From positions 15,349,363 to 15,413,362 of the forward strand of contig JALGPY010000010.1 in NCBI GenBank assembly GCA_023055425.1: a stretch of DNA of 64,000 bases, in the 5' to 3' direction. Made by a program: the position numbers and the translations under genes. Under the pieces are notes generated by a model. That model worked only from the letters and a program-made list of their open reading frames with translations. It was not told where the DNA came from and made no database searches. This DNA is from Linanthus parryae. Taxonomy: Eukaryota > Streptophyta > Magnoliopsida > Ericales > Polemoniaceae. Below, in pieces: positions 42,800 through 54,700 of the stretch. How positions within the stretch are numbered: the stretch's first letter is position 1; every line of letters starts with the position of its first letter.

Positions 42800-44718
42800 T
42801 AAGAAAAATAGAGAACGGGGAAGAAAGAGTAGGCAAGATTAAGGGTTTGGGTCTTCATTTCCATCTTGATCTCCCTCTTCTTCATCACTGTCTTCAAAAT
42901 CAGTCTTATCCTGTTATTCCTGTTCATCTTCATCCTCACCAGCAACGGTCACTTCTTCATTCTTGTCCTTTGTAGCAGCCTTTGGAGATTTCTTCTTTTT
43001 CTTCAGAGTAATCAGCAGATCATCTGAGTCAGGAATGTTGACTTCATCTCCTTTCTAAGCAGCTTGTTCTACCACTTGCTTTCCCTTATCTTTGACTGGA
43101 GCAACCTCTTCCTGGTTGGTATGTTCACTAGGAAGATTCTTGTCAGAGTAACCCTTCATTGTACCTTCTTCATACTCAGGAACATCAAGAAAAGTCATGC
43201 TCCTGAAGATTCTTTCTACCATATACTTCACTTGAACCATATCAGTTTCAAGTCCATAAAAAGTTTCTTTGATCTCTTCCAAATCCAACTCCAAACCATC
43301 AAGTCTCTGATTGTCTGTAGGCTGAGAAGTCTGACTTGAAGCGAGTCAAGGTATTGGGCTCAAGAAACTTCTTTGCAACCAGTTCTTCTACAGTTAAATC
43401 TGAATACAACTTCCAAATCTTTTCTTTAGTCTTCACCACTCCAATGTTCTCAAAGGCCTTCTCATTAAGCATTCCCATGCCAGAAGTGACTGATTCCTCT
43501 CCATCAGTTGGAATCTCAAAGTGTTCAAAGAACAATTTGAGAAAATTTGCATAGGACATAGGATGTTTCCTTTTATTGGTATGGCTAAAGAGCATATGCT
43601 CAATCACTAAATTTGGAAGATCAATCTCATAGCCATGCATGATCAGATACATGATATGTAACATTCTCTCAGTCACAAACTCTCTAGAGTGCTCTCTGGG
43701 AAAGATACACCTTACCAAAATAGTGTGAAGAACTTTGGCATCAACATTTAACACAGAGTGTGTTAATTGTTTAGCTGAGGTGGCAGTGTTTGGTAGGTAT
43801 AACTCTTTTCTGGCTAGTTCCAGTATTTCTGTCTTTGGTAGGTGATTGCTTGTGTCATACCTCTTGGGACACCCTAGCACATTGACAAACTCAGAGTGGT
43901 CCAATTCAACATGTATTCCAGCAACTCTAGACAGAATTACCAAGTGTGCTGATCTCTTAACTTGTTTCATGTTCAGATAGAAGAGTCTGGTGAGTCTTGG
44001 GCAGGCTAACTCTTTAGGGTTCAGCATAAACCACAGAGAACTCTTCTTGAACATAGAGATGCACTTAAGATTCATGTGTTCCACCATATGCATATTGATC
44101 ATACTACAAAAAGCAATAGATCTGAAAGCAAAAGCATCTAACCACTGAACTTTGGAGGTGTTTGAGACAAACCAAGTTTCATCAGGGGTTGAGGTATTTG
44201 AGTAGATTTGCAGAGCCTTCTCCATATGATCTTCTGGCTATTCTTCTGTTACCTTCCCTTTCCCTTTTTTCAGCTTGAGTTGCCTTCTTATTTTTCTTCA
44301 ACTTCTTGGTGCTAGAGATCTCATCTTCAGGTTGCTTCTCTGCAGCAGCTTTCTCTTTCTTCTTCTTCTTCTTCTTCTTCTTCTTCTTCTTCTTCTTCTT
44401 CTTCTTCTTCTTCTTCTTCTTCTTCTTCTTCTTCTTCTTCTTCTTCTTCTTCTTCTTCTTCTTCTTCTTCTTCTTCTTCTTCTTCTTCTTCTTCTTCTTC
44501 TTCTTCTTCTTCTTCTTCTATTAGGAGGGAGTTGAATCCTTCCTGACTTTCTTCTTGGGTGGAGGAAGCTCTGCAACTGCCTCTGCACTAGGAGTTCTAG
44601 AGCTAGAGTCTCCACTTATCTCTTGAACCTCTTCCACTGCTGTCTTTCTTTTTTTCTCTGAACTAGGTTTTGATCCTCCAGCCATCTTGTTTCTGTCTGA
44701 AGCTCTCCTTGTTCTCAT
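42800..44718 (-). pseudogene. Copia-3 extra ORF after pol, broken
   Basis: Minus strand. The N-terminus (ATG 44718 or 44685) reads MAGGSKPSSEKKRKTAVEEV and is Lys/Glu/Ser-rich, with a stop at about 44521. A GAA microsatellite follows. From 44225 a 308-codon frame starts MEKALQIYSNTSTPDETWFV and contains ELDHSEFVNVLGCPKRYDTS, YLIMHGYEIDLPNLVIEHML and HPMSYANFLKLFFEHFEIPT, resembling plant-transposon/env-position proteins of Sireviruses. A tail (43294-43055: MELDLEEIKETFYGLETDMV then MVERIFRSM) looks coiled-coil, ending in acidic and Lys-rich stretches near 42900. Stops or frame changes at 44521, about 44240 and 43299 divide it. No membrane segment is evident. Function unknown. Confidence 0.65.
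44354..44519. repeat. (TTC)n / (GAA)n microsatellite
   Basis: About 55 near-perfect TTC units on the plus strand. On the coding (minus) strand it would read poly-Glu, poly-Lys or poly-Arg according to frame, and it sits inside a Lys/Glu-rich part of the copia-3 extra ORF. The poly-Leu, poly-Phe and poly-Arg frames across it are not genes. Confidence 0.97.
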
Positions 44719-45169
44719 TAGGGTTTGGGAGAAGAATATAGAGAGGTAGGAATGATACGGAAAGAAAAGAAGAGAAGAAGATAAATACTAAAAGTGTTTG
44801 AGTTTCAAAAGGAAGCTAGAATATCTCTCTGATCTGAAAAGATCTGAAATAATCAGAGAGGATTCAAAATCTTTTAGTCCGTTGGAAAGAAATAATTTAA
44901 TACTATATTTGGCTAAAAATAATTTTTGAGAAAGGTAGGGGCTATATTGAGCAAATATCTACAGAGATATCACCCAATACAGAATGATCCAAGTTTATTA
45001 ACTACTAGTATAGCAGACTTATTTTCAAGGCTTTGAAAATGTTTTCAAGGTCTTGAAATGCTGTAACACTACAACAGATAAAAATCAAAGCTTTGAAATG
45101 ATTCAAGGCTTTGAAAATCAGTTAAAATATTGAAATCATATACAAATTACCTTTCTTACCTGATGCTCC

Positions 45170-46676
45170 CTCTAAACCAATGCATCTTTGTTTAACATTC
45201 CCAATTCCAATCTTAAACCTGAGATGCTCTCATCTGCTAATGGTTTAGTGAAGATATCTGCAATTTGCATGTTAGTAGCAACAAATTCAAGAACAATATC
45301 ACCTTTTTCAGCATGATCTCTGATGAAATGGTGTCTGACATCAATGTGCTTGGTTCTTGAATGTTGAACTGGATTCTTTGTAATTGAAATTGCACTGGTG
45401 TTATCACATTTGATGGGTATGCTTCTGAAATCAAATCCAAGGTCTCTTAGCTATTCAGCAATCCATAATACTTGTGAACAACATGCTCCTGCAGCTATAT
45501 ATTCAGGTTCAGCTGTTGATAGAGAAACTGAATTCTGTTTCTTGGAATGCCAACTGATCAAGGATGATCCAATAAATTGGCAAGTTCCTGAAGTGCTTTT
45601 CCTATCAACTTTGTAACCTGCAAAGTCAGCATATGAAAAACCATACAAAGAAAAATTAGAGTGTCTTGGATACCAAAGCCCTAAGTCTTTGGTTCCATTG
45701 AGATATCTGAAGATTCTCTTCACTGCACTTAAGTGTGATTCCTAGAACACATGCATACACTAAACATGATATCTGGTCTGCTTGCTGTGAGATAGAGTAA
45801 TGATCAAATCATACCTATATACTCTTTTACATTTACACTCTTACCAGATTCATCCTTGTCTAAGGACAGTGTAGAACTCATAGGAGTCTTGGCTTCCTTA
45901 CACTGAGCCATGCTATATTTTCTTAACAAGTCTCCTGTGTATTTGCTTTGATGCAGAAAGATGCCCTTCTTCATTTGATGTATTTGAAGTCCTAGGAAGA
46001 AGTTCATCTCTCCCATCATACTCATTTCAAATTCCCTGCTCCTAAGACTTGATAATTCTCTGCACAAATGATCATTAGTAGCTCTAAACAAGATATCATC
46101 AACATAAATCTGAAATACAAGCAAGTATTTCTCATGAGTCTTTATGAAAAGGGTCTTGTCTACTAATCCTCTTTTGAAATCATTTTCAAGCAAAAAATTT
46201 GACGGTCTTTCGTACCAAGCTCTTGGAGCTTGTTTCAAACCATAAAGGGCTTTGTCAAGTTTGTAAACATGATCTGGAAACTTGTCATTTTCAAAACCAG
46301 GAGGTTGTGCTACATAAAATTCTTCTTGTAAGTAGCCATTCAAGAAAGCACACTTCACATCCATTTGAAATAATTTCATGTTCTTGTGAGATGCAAAAGC
46401 AAGCAAAATTCTAATTACTTCTAACCTGTAAACTGGAGAAAAAAAATCCTCATAATTAATACCTTCTTCTTGGTTGTAACCTTGAGCAACTAACCTTGCT
46501 TTGTTTCTGATCACTTTGCCACATTCATCCAACTTATTTCTGAACACCCATCTGGTACCAATGACAGACTGGTTTGTAGGTTGAGGAACCAGGTTCCAAA
46601 CCTTATTCCTTTCAAACTCATTGAGTTCACTTTGCATAGCAATGATCCAGTCTGCTTCTTGTAATTCTTCCTTCAC
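45170..46676 (-). pseudogene. Copia-3 reverse transcriptase and RNase H
   Basis: Minus strand. The RT frame (46676-45804) has RWVFRNKLDECGKVIRNKAR, LFQMDVKCAFLNGYLQEEFY, LDKALYGLKQAPRAWYERP and LLVFQIYVDDILFRATNDHL with catalytic YVDD; it runs 290 codons without a stop. RNase H follows after a break (45723 onward): YADFAGYKVDRKSTSGTCQF, WHSKKQNSVSLSTAEPEYIA and, in another stretch, IRDHAEKGD and ADIFTKPLADE, ending near 45170. A stop after VLWIAE and a frame change near 45790 interrupt it. Confidence 0.88.
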
Positions 46677-46687
46677 AGTTTTAGATT

Positions 46688-47337
46688 CTACAAGAGAGAT
46701 AAAAGCATTAAAAGCACATAATTCTTCAACTGTGATCTAGTTTGTGTACCATTGGTTGGATCTGAAATGATATTATCAACTCGATGAGATGAGAGATATT
46801 TGAATCTCATTCTTGGAGACCAGGGTTCAGGTTCTCCATAGATCTTCTCTGGTCTTGAAGTAGTGGCTTTGTCACTTATATCCTTCTGATAATCTTTTTC
46901 AAGGCTTTGAGGCTTATTTTCAAGGCCTTGAGCACCATTTTCAAGGTCTTGAAAATGTCTTCTGTTTTCTTCTGAGCCTTTCTTGAATCCCACTGGATTC
47001 TCAGTCTCTTCTCGTAATTCATGCTTGTTCAAATTCAAGTCTGCAAAACTTTCACTCAAAGAACCATCATAGCCTTCATCAAAAATAACATGAATGCTCT
47101 CTTCAACTAGTTTGGTTCTTTTATTGTAAACTCTATAAGCTTCGCTATTCAGATTGTAACCAAGAAAAATACCTTCTTCACTTCTTGCATCAAACTTACC
47201 AAGATTGTCCTTTCCATTGTTATGGATAAAACATGTGCATCCAAAGGGTTTGAAGTATGAAATGTTTGGCTTCCTCCCTTTGAATAGTTCATAGGGGGTC
47301 TTCTTCAGGATAGGTCTGATCAAGCACATGTTCATAC
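46688..47337 (-). pseudogene. Copia-3 integrase C-terminal part
   Basis: Minus strand, resuming after the plastid insert: [40 protein letters not shown] and GIFLGYNLNSEAYRVYNKRT are the conserved post-core integrase/GKGY-type region of copia. Three palindrome-like boxes (46894, 46917 and 46940) are read as the repeated motif QDLENGAQGLENKPQSLEK, so the nucleotide palindromes shape the protein here. Confidence 0.85.
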
Positions 47338-47770
47338 TGAACCAAGAATTCTCTTTCTTCATCATCAATCGAATCACTATTCGCGACCCAGGATTCTATT
47401 TTATCATCAATCCAATCCCCGTTCACGTTTTTTCTTTTTCTTATCAATGAATAGATCTCTTTACTTGTATGACTTAGATGTCTCGTATTTCTCGAAAAAG
47501 TGATTCGATTGATGGGATTTGGTATGATCCTTATGAGATCGATGAGATTGATATTCAAATATTTCTTCTTAGAACGTATTGATTTGACCCCATAAGCGGG
47601 ACCACCGCCCAATAGCATGTTGCCGCCAGAAGCAGAACCTCGTATTTCTTCTAGAAAATTTCCTAATTGTTCCAGAGCAACTATAAAGAGATTCTTTACC
47701 AGAAAGAGTTCGGTTCAGACGTAGGATACCTATCCAGAAGTTTTCGCAACTCAATCATAGATGATGGAAT
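47338..47770 (-). pseudogene. ycf2: Plastid ycf2 fragment (NUPT) in copia-3 integrase
   Basis: Minus strand translation gives [20 protein letters not shown], then in a second frame [40 protein letters not shown], and [20 protein letters not shown], characteristic residues of the plastid protein Ycf2. One missing base after the Trp codon near 47697 creates the frame change. At the upstream junction the copia integrase frame runs on into ycf2 in phase for about 25 codons before the stop. Flanking integrase (..AVNTTNYI before, LIRPILKK after) would be almost continuous without the insert, so little copia sequence was lost. This is nuclear plastid DNA, not a working gene. Confidence 0.92.
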
Positions 47771-48450
47771 TATATAGTTTGTTGTATTCACAGCTTCAGC
47801 CCAATAATTTCTTGGCAGCTTGTTTTCAAGAAGCATTGTCCTTGACATATCTTCAAGAGTCCTGTTCTTTCTTTCAACAACACCATTCTGTTGAGGAGTT
47901 CTTGGAGAAGAAAATTTGTGAGTAATACCATGTTTATCACAGAACAAATAAAATTCTAATTGATCAAATTCTCTACCATGATCACTTCTAATTGAAGATA
48001 CCGGTAGGTTTTTCATAGTTTGAAGTTCTCTGCAAAGCTTTGAAAATTCAGAGAGGGCTTCAGATTTTTCTTTGAGAAACATAACCCAAGTAAATCTAGA
48101 AAATCATCTACAACAACTAGCATATACCTTTTACCTTTTGGAGTAGGAGTTCTCATAGTACCACAGAGATCCATATGAAGCAGTTCAATGGGTCTAGTTG
48201 TACTTACAAAATTCTTTGGCTTGAAGGAGCTTCTGGTCTGCTTGCCCTGAGCACAAGCTTTGCACAATTCACCTACAGCTTTGTTAGTCTGAAAAGTATA
48301 AACATTGTTTGATTAAGAGGTTGTGAGAATGCAATCTCCTGATTTCTCATTTTGCACCACACACTTCTCTTTTCCAAAGATAACTTTGTTGCCATTATCA
48401 CAAACCTGAGATACATCAAGCAAGTTAAAATTCAAACCATCAACTAGCTA
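47771..48450 (-). pseudogene. Copia-3 GAG-pre-integrase and integrase core
   Basis: Minus strand: CKACAQGKQTRSSFKPKNF is the zinc-binding end of the pre-integrase segment. HMDLCGTMRTPTPKGKRYML holds the first catalytic Asp, SSIRSDHGREFDQLEFYLFC the second, and SPRTPQQNGVVERKNRTLED the catalytic Glu. A frame change near 48070 separates the first from the rest. Confidence 0.88.
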
Positions 48451-49026
48451 TACATCAGAAATAGAATTTTCAAAATTTGTACCAACTTTACCAACACCAA
48501 GAATATTGCATTTGCCTTTGTCACCAAGAGTAATTGAACCTTCAGATTGCTCTTTTAATTCTGAGAATAAAGATATCTTTCCACTCATGTGTCTTGAGCA
48601 ACCACTGTCCATAAACCACTTATGTTCTTTGATGTTGGTGACAACTTGCAAACACCAATCAGTGCCTTACCCAGCTGTTAGACCAAGTATTGAATTTGGA
48701 TTCATATTCAGGATCAACCATTTAGGTGGTCTGACCCCTTTAGGAACCCAAATTTTTTTAACTTGTCCTTTGAGTTGAAATAGAAAAGTGTTCCTCATTA
48801 TTTGAGGGTCTCTTCTTCTGAAAGGACAAGTCATTTTAACATGACCAATTTTGCGACAGTAACGAAATTTAGGAGAAGTTCTGTTTCCAGCTTTCACAAA
48901 TCTGGTATTATTCTTTCTTGGAAAGTTTGGATTGAATCCAATGCCAGCTTTGTGAACAGACTGTGAACTTCCTCCAAGAATCAAGTTCAACTTTTGTTCT
49001 GATCCAGCAAGCCTAACTTTGACCAA
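48448..49026 (-). pseudogene. Copia-3 protease and upstream gag/protease linker
   Basis: Minus strand: HKWFMDSGCSRHMSGKISLF (48651-48448 frame) is the copia protease active site with catalytic DSG. Upstream, the 49026-48667 frame carries a second, degenerate zinc-knuckle-like segment, FRYCRKIGHVKMTCPF, lacking its first Cys. The frames are separated by a stop. Confidence 0.82.
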
Positions 49027-50460
49027 TTCAGATTCTTGAAGTTTCTCAGTAAGACTAGTCTTTGTTTATCTAATTCACCAACTTGATGTTTTAGATTAAC
49101 AATGATGTTACTCATCAAAGAGTTCTCAGTGACTACTTCATTGACTTGTGTTTTCAAGGCTTTGAAACTGGTTTTCAAGGCCTTGAAATCACTGTCAGTC
49201 TTCTTTTGAGAGATTTCAAGATTCTGATTTAGAAAAACAAGTTGTAAGTTCTCTTTTGCTTGCTCATGAAATTTTTCTTTCGAAAGTATGATCTCTTTCA
49301 GATAATCTTCTTCATTTAAAAGCATTGTTCTAAGATAATCTGAGAGAGCATCTTTTGGTTTTGAAACAGACAGTTTACCATTACCTCAATGTTCTTCTCA
49401 GAACTCTCATCATGCTTGGAGATGAAGCATAGGTTGGCATGTTCTTCTTCATATTCTGATTCAATTGAGCTATTTGAATCACTCCATGAAGCTATCATAG
49501 CTTTATTTCTTCTATCATGATCTTTCTTTCGAAAGCTCTTGCTTTTCTTATGTGGACAGTCTCTTATCAAATGTGCTGCATCACCACATTCAAAGCAGTT
49601 CATAACCTTTGATTTATTTTGTGAAGAAGACTTACCTTTGTACTCCTTGCTACTGGATGGTCTATGTCTTTCTCTGTTGATGTCTTTGTTTCCAATGTTT
49701 TTCTTCATTTTGAGAATCCTTGTCAAGGCTTTGGAATCAAAGCAAATGGATCTTCATAATCACCATCCTCAGTTTCAAGGATTTGAGTACTCTCATGCTA
49801 TTTGGCTTTGAGAGCTAAGTTCTTGACACTTTCTGGGAGCTCTCCATCAGCTTCATTCATTGATATTTCATGTGTCAGAAGCTTCCCTTGTAGGTCATCA
49901 AGTTGTAGAGTTGAGAGATTCTGAGCCTCTTCAATAGCTATGGTATTTGGTTCCCACTTTGCCTTTGGAAGACTTCTTAAAATCTTCCTCACTTTTTCTT
50001 CATTGGAAAAATGTTTTCCCAGTGAATCAAGGTTGTTAACAATGTCTGAGATAGATGTTGATCTTGCTTGACTTCGCTGGTTCCTTCAAAAGTTACCACA
50101 AGCTTATCCCATATTTCTTTAGCAGTAGTGAAGCCTGAAATCCTATTGAATTCATCTGTACTCAAAGCACAATACAAGATGTTAATAGATTTGTAATTCT
50201 TAAAGAATTGCTCTAATTCAGAAGAGGAAAGTGAGTCTTCAGATTTGGGAGTTCTAATCCCATCTTTCTCTGTGTAGAAAGTGTGAGGTCCATTTTGAAT
50301 AATGGTCCAAAGCTCTATGTCTTGATCAATGATGAACATTTTCATCAAAGCCTTCCAGTGAGCAAAATTTTATCCACAAAATAGAGGAGGTCTGTTAGCA
50401 GCTCTTCCCTGGGAGAAACAACCATCACCTGCAGTACTCACCAGATGGTTAAATCTATAC
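49027..50460 (-). pseudogene. Copia-3 gag
   Basis: Minus strand. Gag starts near 50460 (..NRPPLFCG, then an in-frame TAA at about 50370, then NFAHWKALMKMFIIDQDIEL). TAKEIWDKLVVTFEGTSEVK is the UBN2-type gag core. A frame change near 49990 leads to a segment with IAIEEAQNLSTLQLDDLQGK. The knuckle CFECGDAAHLIRDC (49726-49316 frame) is an intact CX2CX4HX4C. The C-terminal part is predicted coiled-coil (NEVVTENSLMSNIIVNLKHQ) and includes two palindrome boxes at about 49154-49190 read as DFKALKTSFKALKTQ. Confidence 0.82.
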
Positions 50461-50468
50461 AGTGATAC

Positions 50469-50484
50469 AAGCTCTGATAAAAAT
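50469..50484 (-). other. Copia-3 primer-binding site
   Basis: Minus strand ATTTTTATCAGAGCTT directly after the LTR end; TATCAGAGC is the initiator-Met tRNA core. The T-rich start departs from the usual TGG. Confidence 0.7.
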
Positions 50485-51753
50485 TGAAAGTGTGAGTGTG
50501 CAGGTGGTAATGCATCTAAGATGCTCTAGAAGGGGGGAGGGGGTTGAATAGAGTATGCCAATTTTTTACAAAACTTGCTAAGACGATAGAATCTTGTGAC
50601 AGTTAGTGAAGTTCAAGGCCTTGAAAACAAGTTCAAGCCCTTGAAATAAAATACAGATTGAAATAGATCAGTCAAGTCTTTTTCAAGGCCCTGAAAAGAG
50701 TTTCAAACCCTTGAAAACAGACAAGTTTGAATGCTGTAAAAACTGAGTAAGTAAAGAAACAGTAAATGCAAGAGACAAGTGATTTACAGAGTTCAGTCCA
50801 CTTGGACCTAATCTCTACTTCAGGGATCTGATCCCTGCAGGATTTTCAACACAATTCTTATTAATCAAAAGCTAAGTCCTAGATCTCAAGCACAGAGAGA
50901 TGCCATACTCTGTTACAGCTTGTGGTTCTCCCTAACCTATCTAGTACCTGCTCTCACCTTGAACAACCCTCGAGAATAAAGATATAAATATTACAGAAAT
51001 GATCTACCAATAAAGTACAATACAGGAGAACACTTAGAGTGTAGAAACTGCAATGAAGTATGCAGTGATCTTCTGTGAAATGAATTGTGAGAATGATGAA
51101 CTTTTTTTATGCTTGTCAACCCAGAACTTTGTCTCTCTTTTTGCCCGTTGAGTATTGTGTCTTGTTACTTCAGAATTTAGCTCTATTTAAACTTCAAACA
51201 GCTCTTCAAATCTTCCCAGATTTTCAGCAACAAATCTCCTATTTTGTAGGCAACAGACTTTGACTCTTTGGCAATCTTCTCCAACAGTTAAGTGATCACA
51301 ATCTCCAGAGATAATTTCGTGATCTTGTATTTGAATAGGTTGAGAAGCTATCAAGCCATTCGGATCAAACACAGAATCATCTTCTCAATTATTTTCTTCC
51401 CTGCAAAAGTCAGTTTATGAAATAATCTCTGCAAACTAGGAAATAAATTCCCTGCAAAATCATAGTCAAACAGATGATATTTTATGTTCAAACATGTTAG
51501 AAAAATTTTCTTTCATAATCAAATAACAGTAAATCAAACATATGAAGGAGGGATATGAAATCAGCTTAGAAGAGTTTACAGAAAACTCCCCATGAGAATG
51601 TTCATGTAGGTTAAACAGTTTCAAGGCTGTGAATCCAGTTTCAAGTCCTTGAAAATAGCTATAGCCTGTGATAACTAATTTAAGGCTTTGAAAGCTGATT
51701 CAAGTCCTTGAAATAGTTAAACTATTTCAAGCCTTGCACAACCTGATCTTACA
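50485..51753 (-). repeat. Copia-3 5' LTR
   Basis: 1,269 bp, starting TGTAAGATCAGG at 51753 and ending CACTTTCA at 50485. Several of its TTCAAGGCCTTGAA boxes have mutated (for example AAGGCCCTGAA, AAGTCCTTGAA) relative to the 3' LTR. Confidence 0.85.
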
Positions 51754-54700
51754 CTATCGAGGCAGAATTCCTGTGTAGGCTTCACCACATAGACGAAATC
51801 GCTCGACAGCACCGCCTTGCGACTTCTACTAGCTCAACTACCAAAATTTTTGGGGACAACAACACTTCAACACTTCCATCTCTGAAACATGGCAAGTTCT
51901 AGAGTTTCAATGGCAAGAAATGTAATATAAAGTATAATACATATGCTGTGAGGTTGCATATTTTTGTTGTGTATATAGTGTGCGTCTATATGCAACCGTA
52001 ATTGCATGTTTTTTTTATGTAATATAACATGCATATGTGCAACTACTACACTGTTTTGCAAGATATTCGTTCATTTACTTGCTATGAATATCTGCTTTCG
52101 TTAGACTTCCCACAAACATTACATGAATATAACAAAAATGAAACATGTATTTGTATCAATTTTAGACAAACATAAACTACTTGCAATAATATTAACTGTA
52201 GTATATATATATATAAATACATATTCTCATAAATATTTAATTTTAATATAGTTTACAAAAAACTAATTTTAGTTACTCTATTTCATCTTACTTAACTTTT
52301 CAACATCATTCTCTAAATGAGGTCGAGCAAAATTTGACTACTAAAATAATATACAAATTTATTAAGGTTTGTATATTGTTAAACAAATTTTAGTATACAA
52401 CATTGTAAATAAGTTTAGAACAATCTACAAGTGTAAATTGTTTGCTAAAAATATTCATCAAACTACAACGATTAAATTACATGTTCAAAAAGCAAATGGA
52501 GATATAATAGAAGAAATATATATTTGAATAATTTTCTTATTTATGAATAATATATATATACATATATATATATATAACCATTACATTATGGTACATTTAT
52601 CAATAATTTCTACTTCCCAGACTAAATATGGGAGCACAAACGAAAGAAAAGAGGAAAAAAAACAAAAAACACAAAGAAGTAATATGATATTTCACAACAA
52701 CTCACTTCATTTTATGCCACCATGTTAACAGCAATATTTTAATCAAATGTACACGCCGTCACTACATCCCTGTAAAAGCTTAACCGAAAATCGTTTCCAC
52801 TTCCATCTTCATGTCCAATCAGCGAAGAAACCCTCTATTCGGTAACATCACAATCTTCACATGCTATCTGCACTGGCTCCGCTACTTCAAAATCAAACTA
52901 TGTACTCATCGCAGTGCATAGTATGAGTCATATATATCTGCAGATCATCGTTGCCTCTTTCCTTGCATAATTTGATTGTGCATAACAACTTGCAACAAGT
53001 CTTTACCCTAAAATAAGGATTTCCTAACAACAGTTTTGGGAGACTTTCCCTGCTCGTACCATTGATCTATTTTTGAAATTGCATGTGTATCACCATACAT
53101 ATATGAGGAAGTCAATATTCACATAAAGGCTTTGCTACTGAACACATGTAAGAAATTTCACCAACTAGTCTTCTTGTGGGGCATCTTCAAAAAAACCCAA
53201 TGTGCATCTATTTATTTTCACATTCAGTGAACCTGTACAAGACATTAGCTAAAGTGGTACTTTCTGGGTTAATTTTCTAACGTATGAAGTTATAACTGCG
53301 ATGATGTAACATCCTAAAACATTTCAACTCACCTAAAAACTACACTAGGTAAATGTTAGATTTCATTTTCCTTCATATTTCTGATTTGATTGATATACAT
53401 AATTGAAATAAGTACATGTTTTGATTAAGGCATTATGATATGTTACTTCTGGTTCTGTTTCGCTTAGTAGCTTCTGTTTTGCTGACAAGATATTCTGAAA
53501 TAATCCATGCATAAAGAGATGGTTGACTTGAATATTGTTCGCCGAACAAGCGCATTTTCCCGTTAGAGCACCTACATCTTCGTGATCCGGTATTGTTCCT
53601 CTCTCTATCTCTAAATTTTTTACAGCATGTCCAGTGTTTCCTTTTTCTTCCAGTGGTCACAAAATTCTGAGTCTATTGCTAAGATTTGCTATGCCAGTAA
53701 ACCAAAAAAAATGTCGTATATGTGTCCATAAGTGATATATTGAAACCTTACAAATTTCATGGTGTCTGGACGTTTCATTTTACATTTAGTAATGAATACA
53801 ATATGAAATATAATGGAGGTTAAACATTCATTTTTTTCACAATGTGTGCCAAAATAATTTTTTAAGTAGTCTGCATAGCTATTTTAACTTTTACTTACTT
53901 GGATATTGTAGTGCACCACAAGAATACTGAGAAATGTACTTTCTTATATTGTTGATTCCGATAATTTCATTGAAAATTAAACAACCATAATCATATAAAT
54001 TCATTGCCTTCTTTGAAACCAATGTGATTTTCCACAGCTTCAGTAAGCTTCTGCTCATAGTAATACGATTTTCATGTTCTTGGTTATTCGTCATTCATTC
54101 TTAATTGACTTGCTTAGTTGTTAGATTTCATAACTAAAGCTTACAATTTGACAGGAGGACACAATTTAAATTCATTTATGACAGAAAAAAAAAATAGTTT
54201 GTAACAAATCAATATGCTGCAAGTGTTAGTTCTTTTTCTCTCTGGACTTTCGCGCTTTAGTATTGAATCAGTCAATGAGATCTGATCAGGGGAGAAAATC
54301 CTAAAAAATCGACTGTTATGGCTACTTTGACTTAAAACAGCCTATGTTATATTCATATGTGTTACTTACAGTTAAACATATGATTCATATGTGTTATTTT
54401 TTTTGAGCATATTCAACTGTGTTATTCACTATACTTCTAATGCCTTACTTTTGCACACACATGAGAAAACACTCAAGTTGGACAATGCATATCTAGAAAC
54501 TGATTGCTACACTAATCCAAGGTTAAAATCTTGCGCATAGTGTGAATCACATATAATGTTCACATGTATTATTTTCGGAGTAAATGTTCAAGCTTCGACC
54601 CCGACGTTATCCTGCAAACTAAGTCACTAGAAAATTCGTTTATGTCTACTTAGATATGGTAATATCTTGGAAATATTGTTTCTGCATATTTTGGCATGTA

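Larger units (their letters stand above)
41220..51753 (-). mobile_element. Copia-3, Sirevirus-like Ty1/copia element
   Basis: Direct LTRs at 41220-42532 (3') and 50485-51753 (5'), TG..CA ended, flank a minus-strand internal region. It contains a methionine-type primer site, gag, protease, integrase, RT, RNase H, an extra ORF after pol, and a polypurine tract. The integrase-before-RT order defines Ty1/copia; the post-pol ORF and size fit Sireviruses. The target duplication is CTATA (41215-41219) and CTATC (51754-51758), one mismatch. LTRs differ by indels of about 32 and 11 bp and many substitutions, so it is much older than the Athila-like insertion. Frames are broken in several places. Internal oddities are a plastid fragment in integrase, a GAA microsatellite in the extra ORF, and repeated TTCAAGGCCTTGAA palindromes. 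Confidence 0.9.

Noticed and set aside
44275..44615. Poly-Leu, poly-Phe and poly-Arg ORFs
   Set aside because: They are produced by the TTC microsatellite in different frames.
47289..47754. Functional ycf2 gene
   Set aside because: Only about 430 bp of a gene of several kilobases is present, with a frameshift and inside a transposon; it is nuclear plastid DNA.
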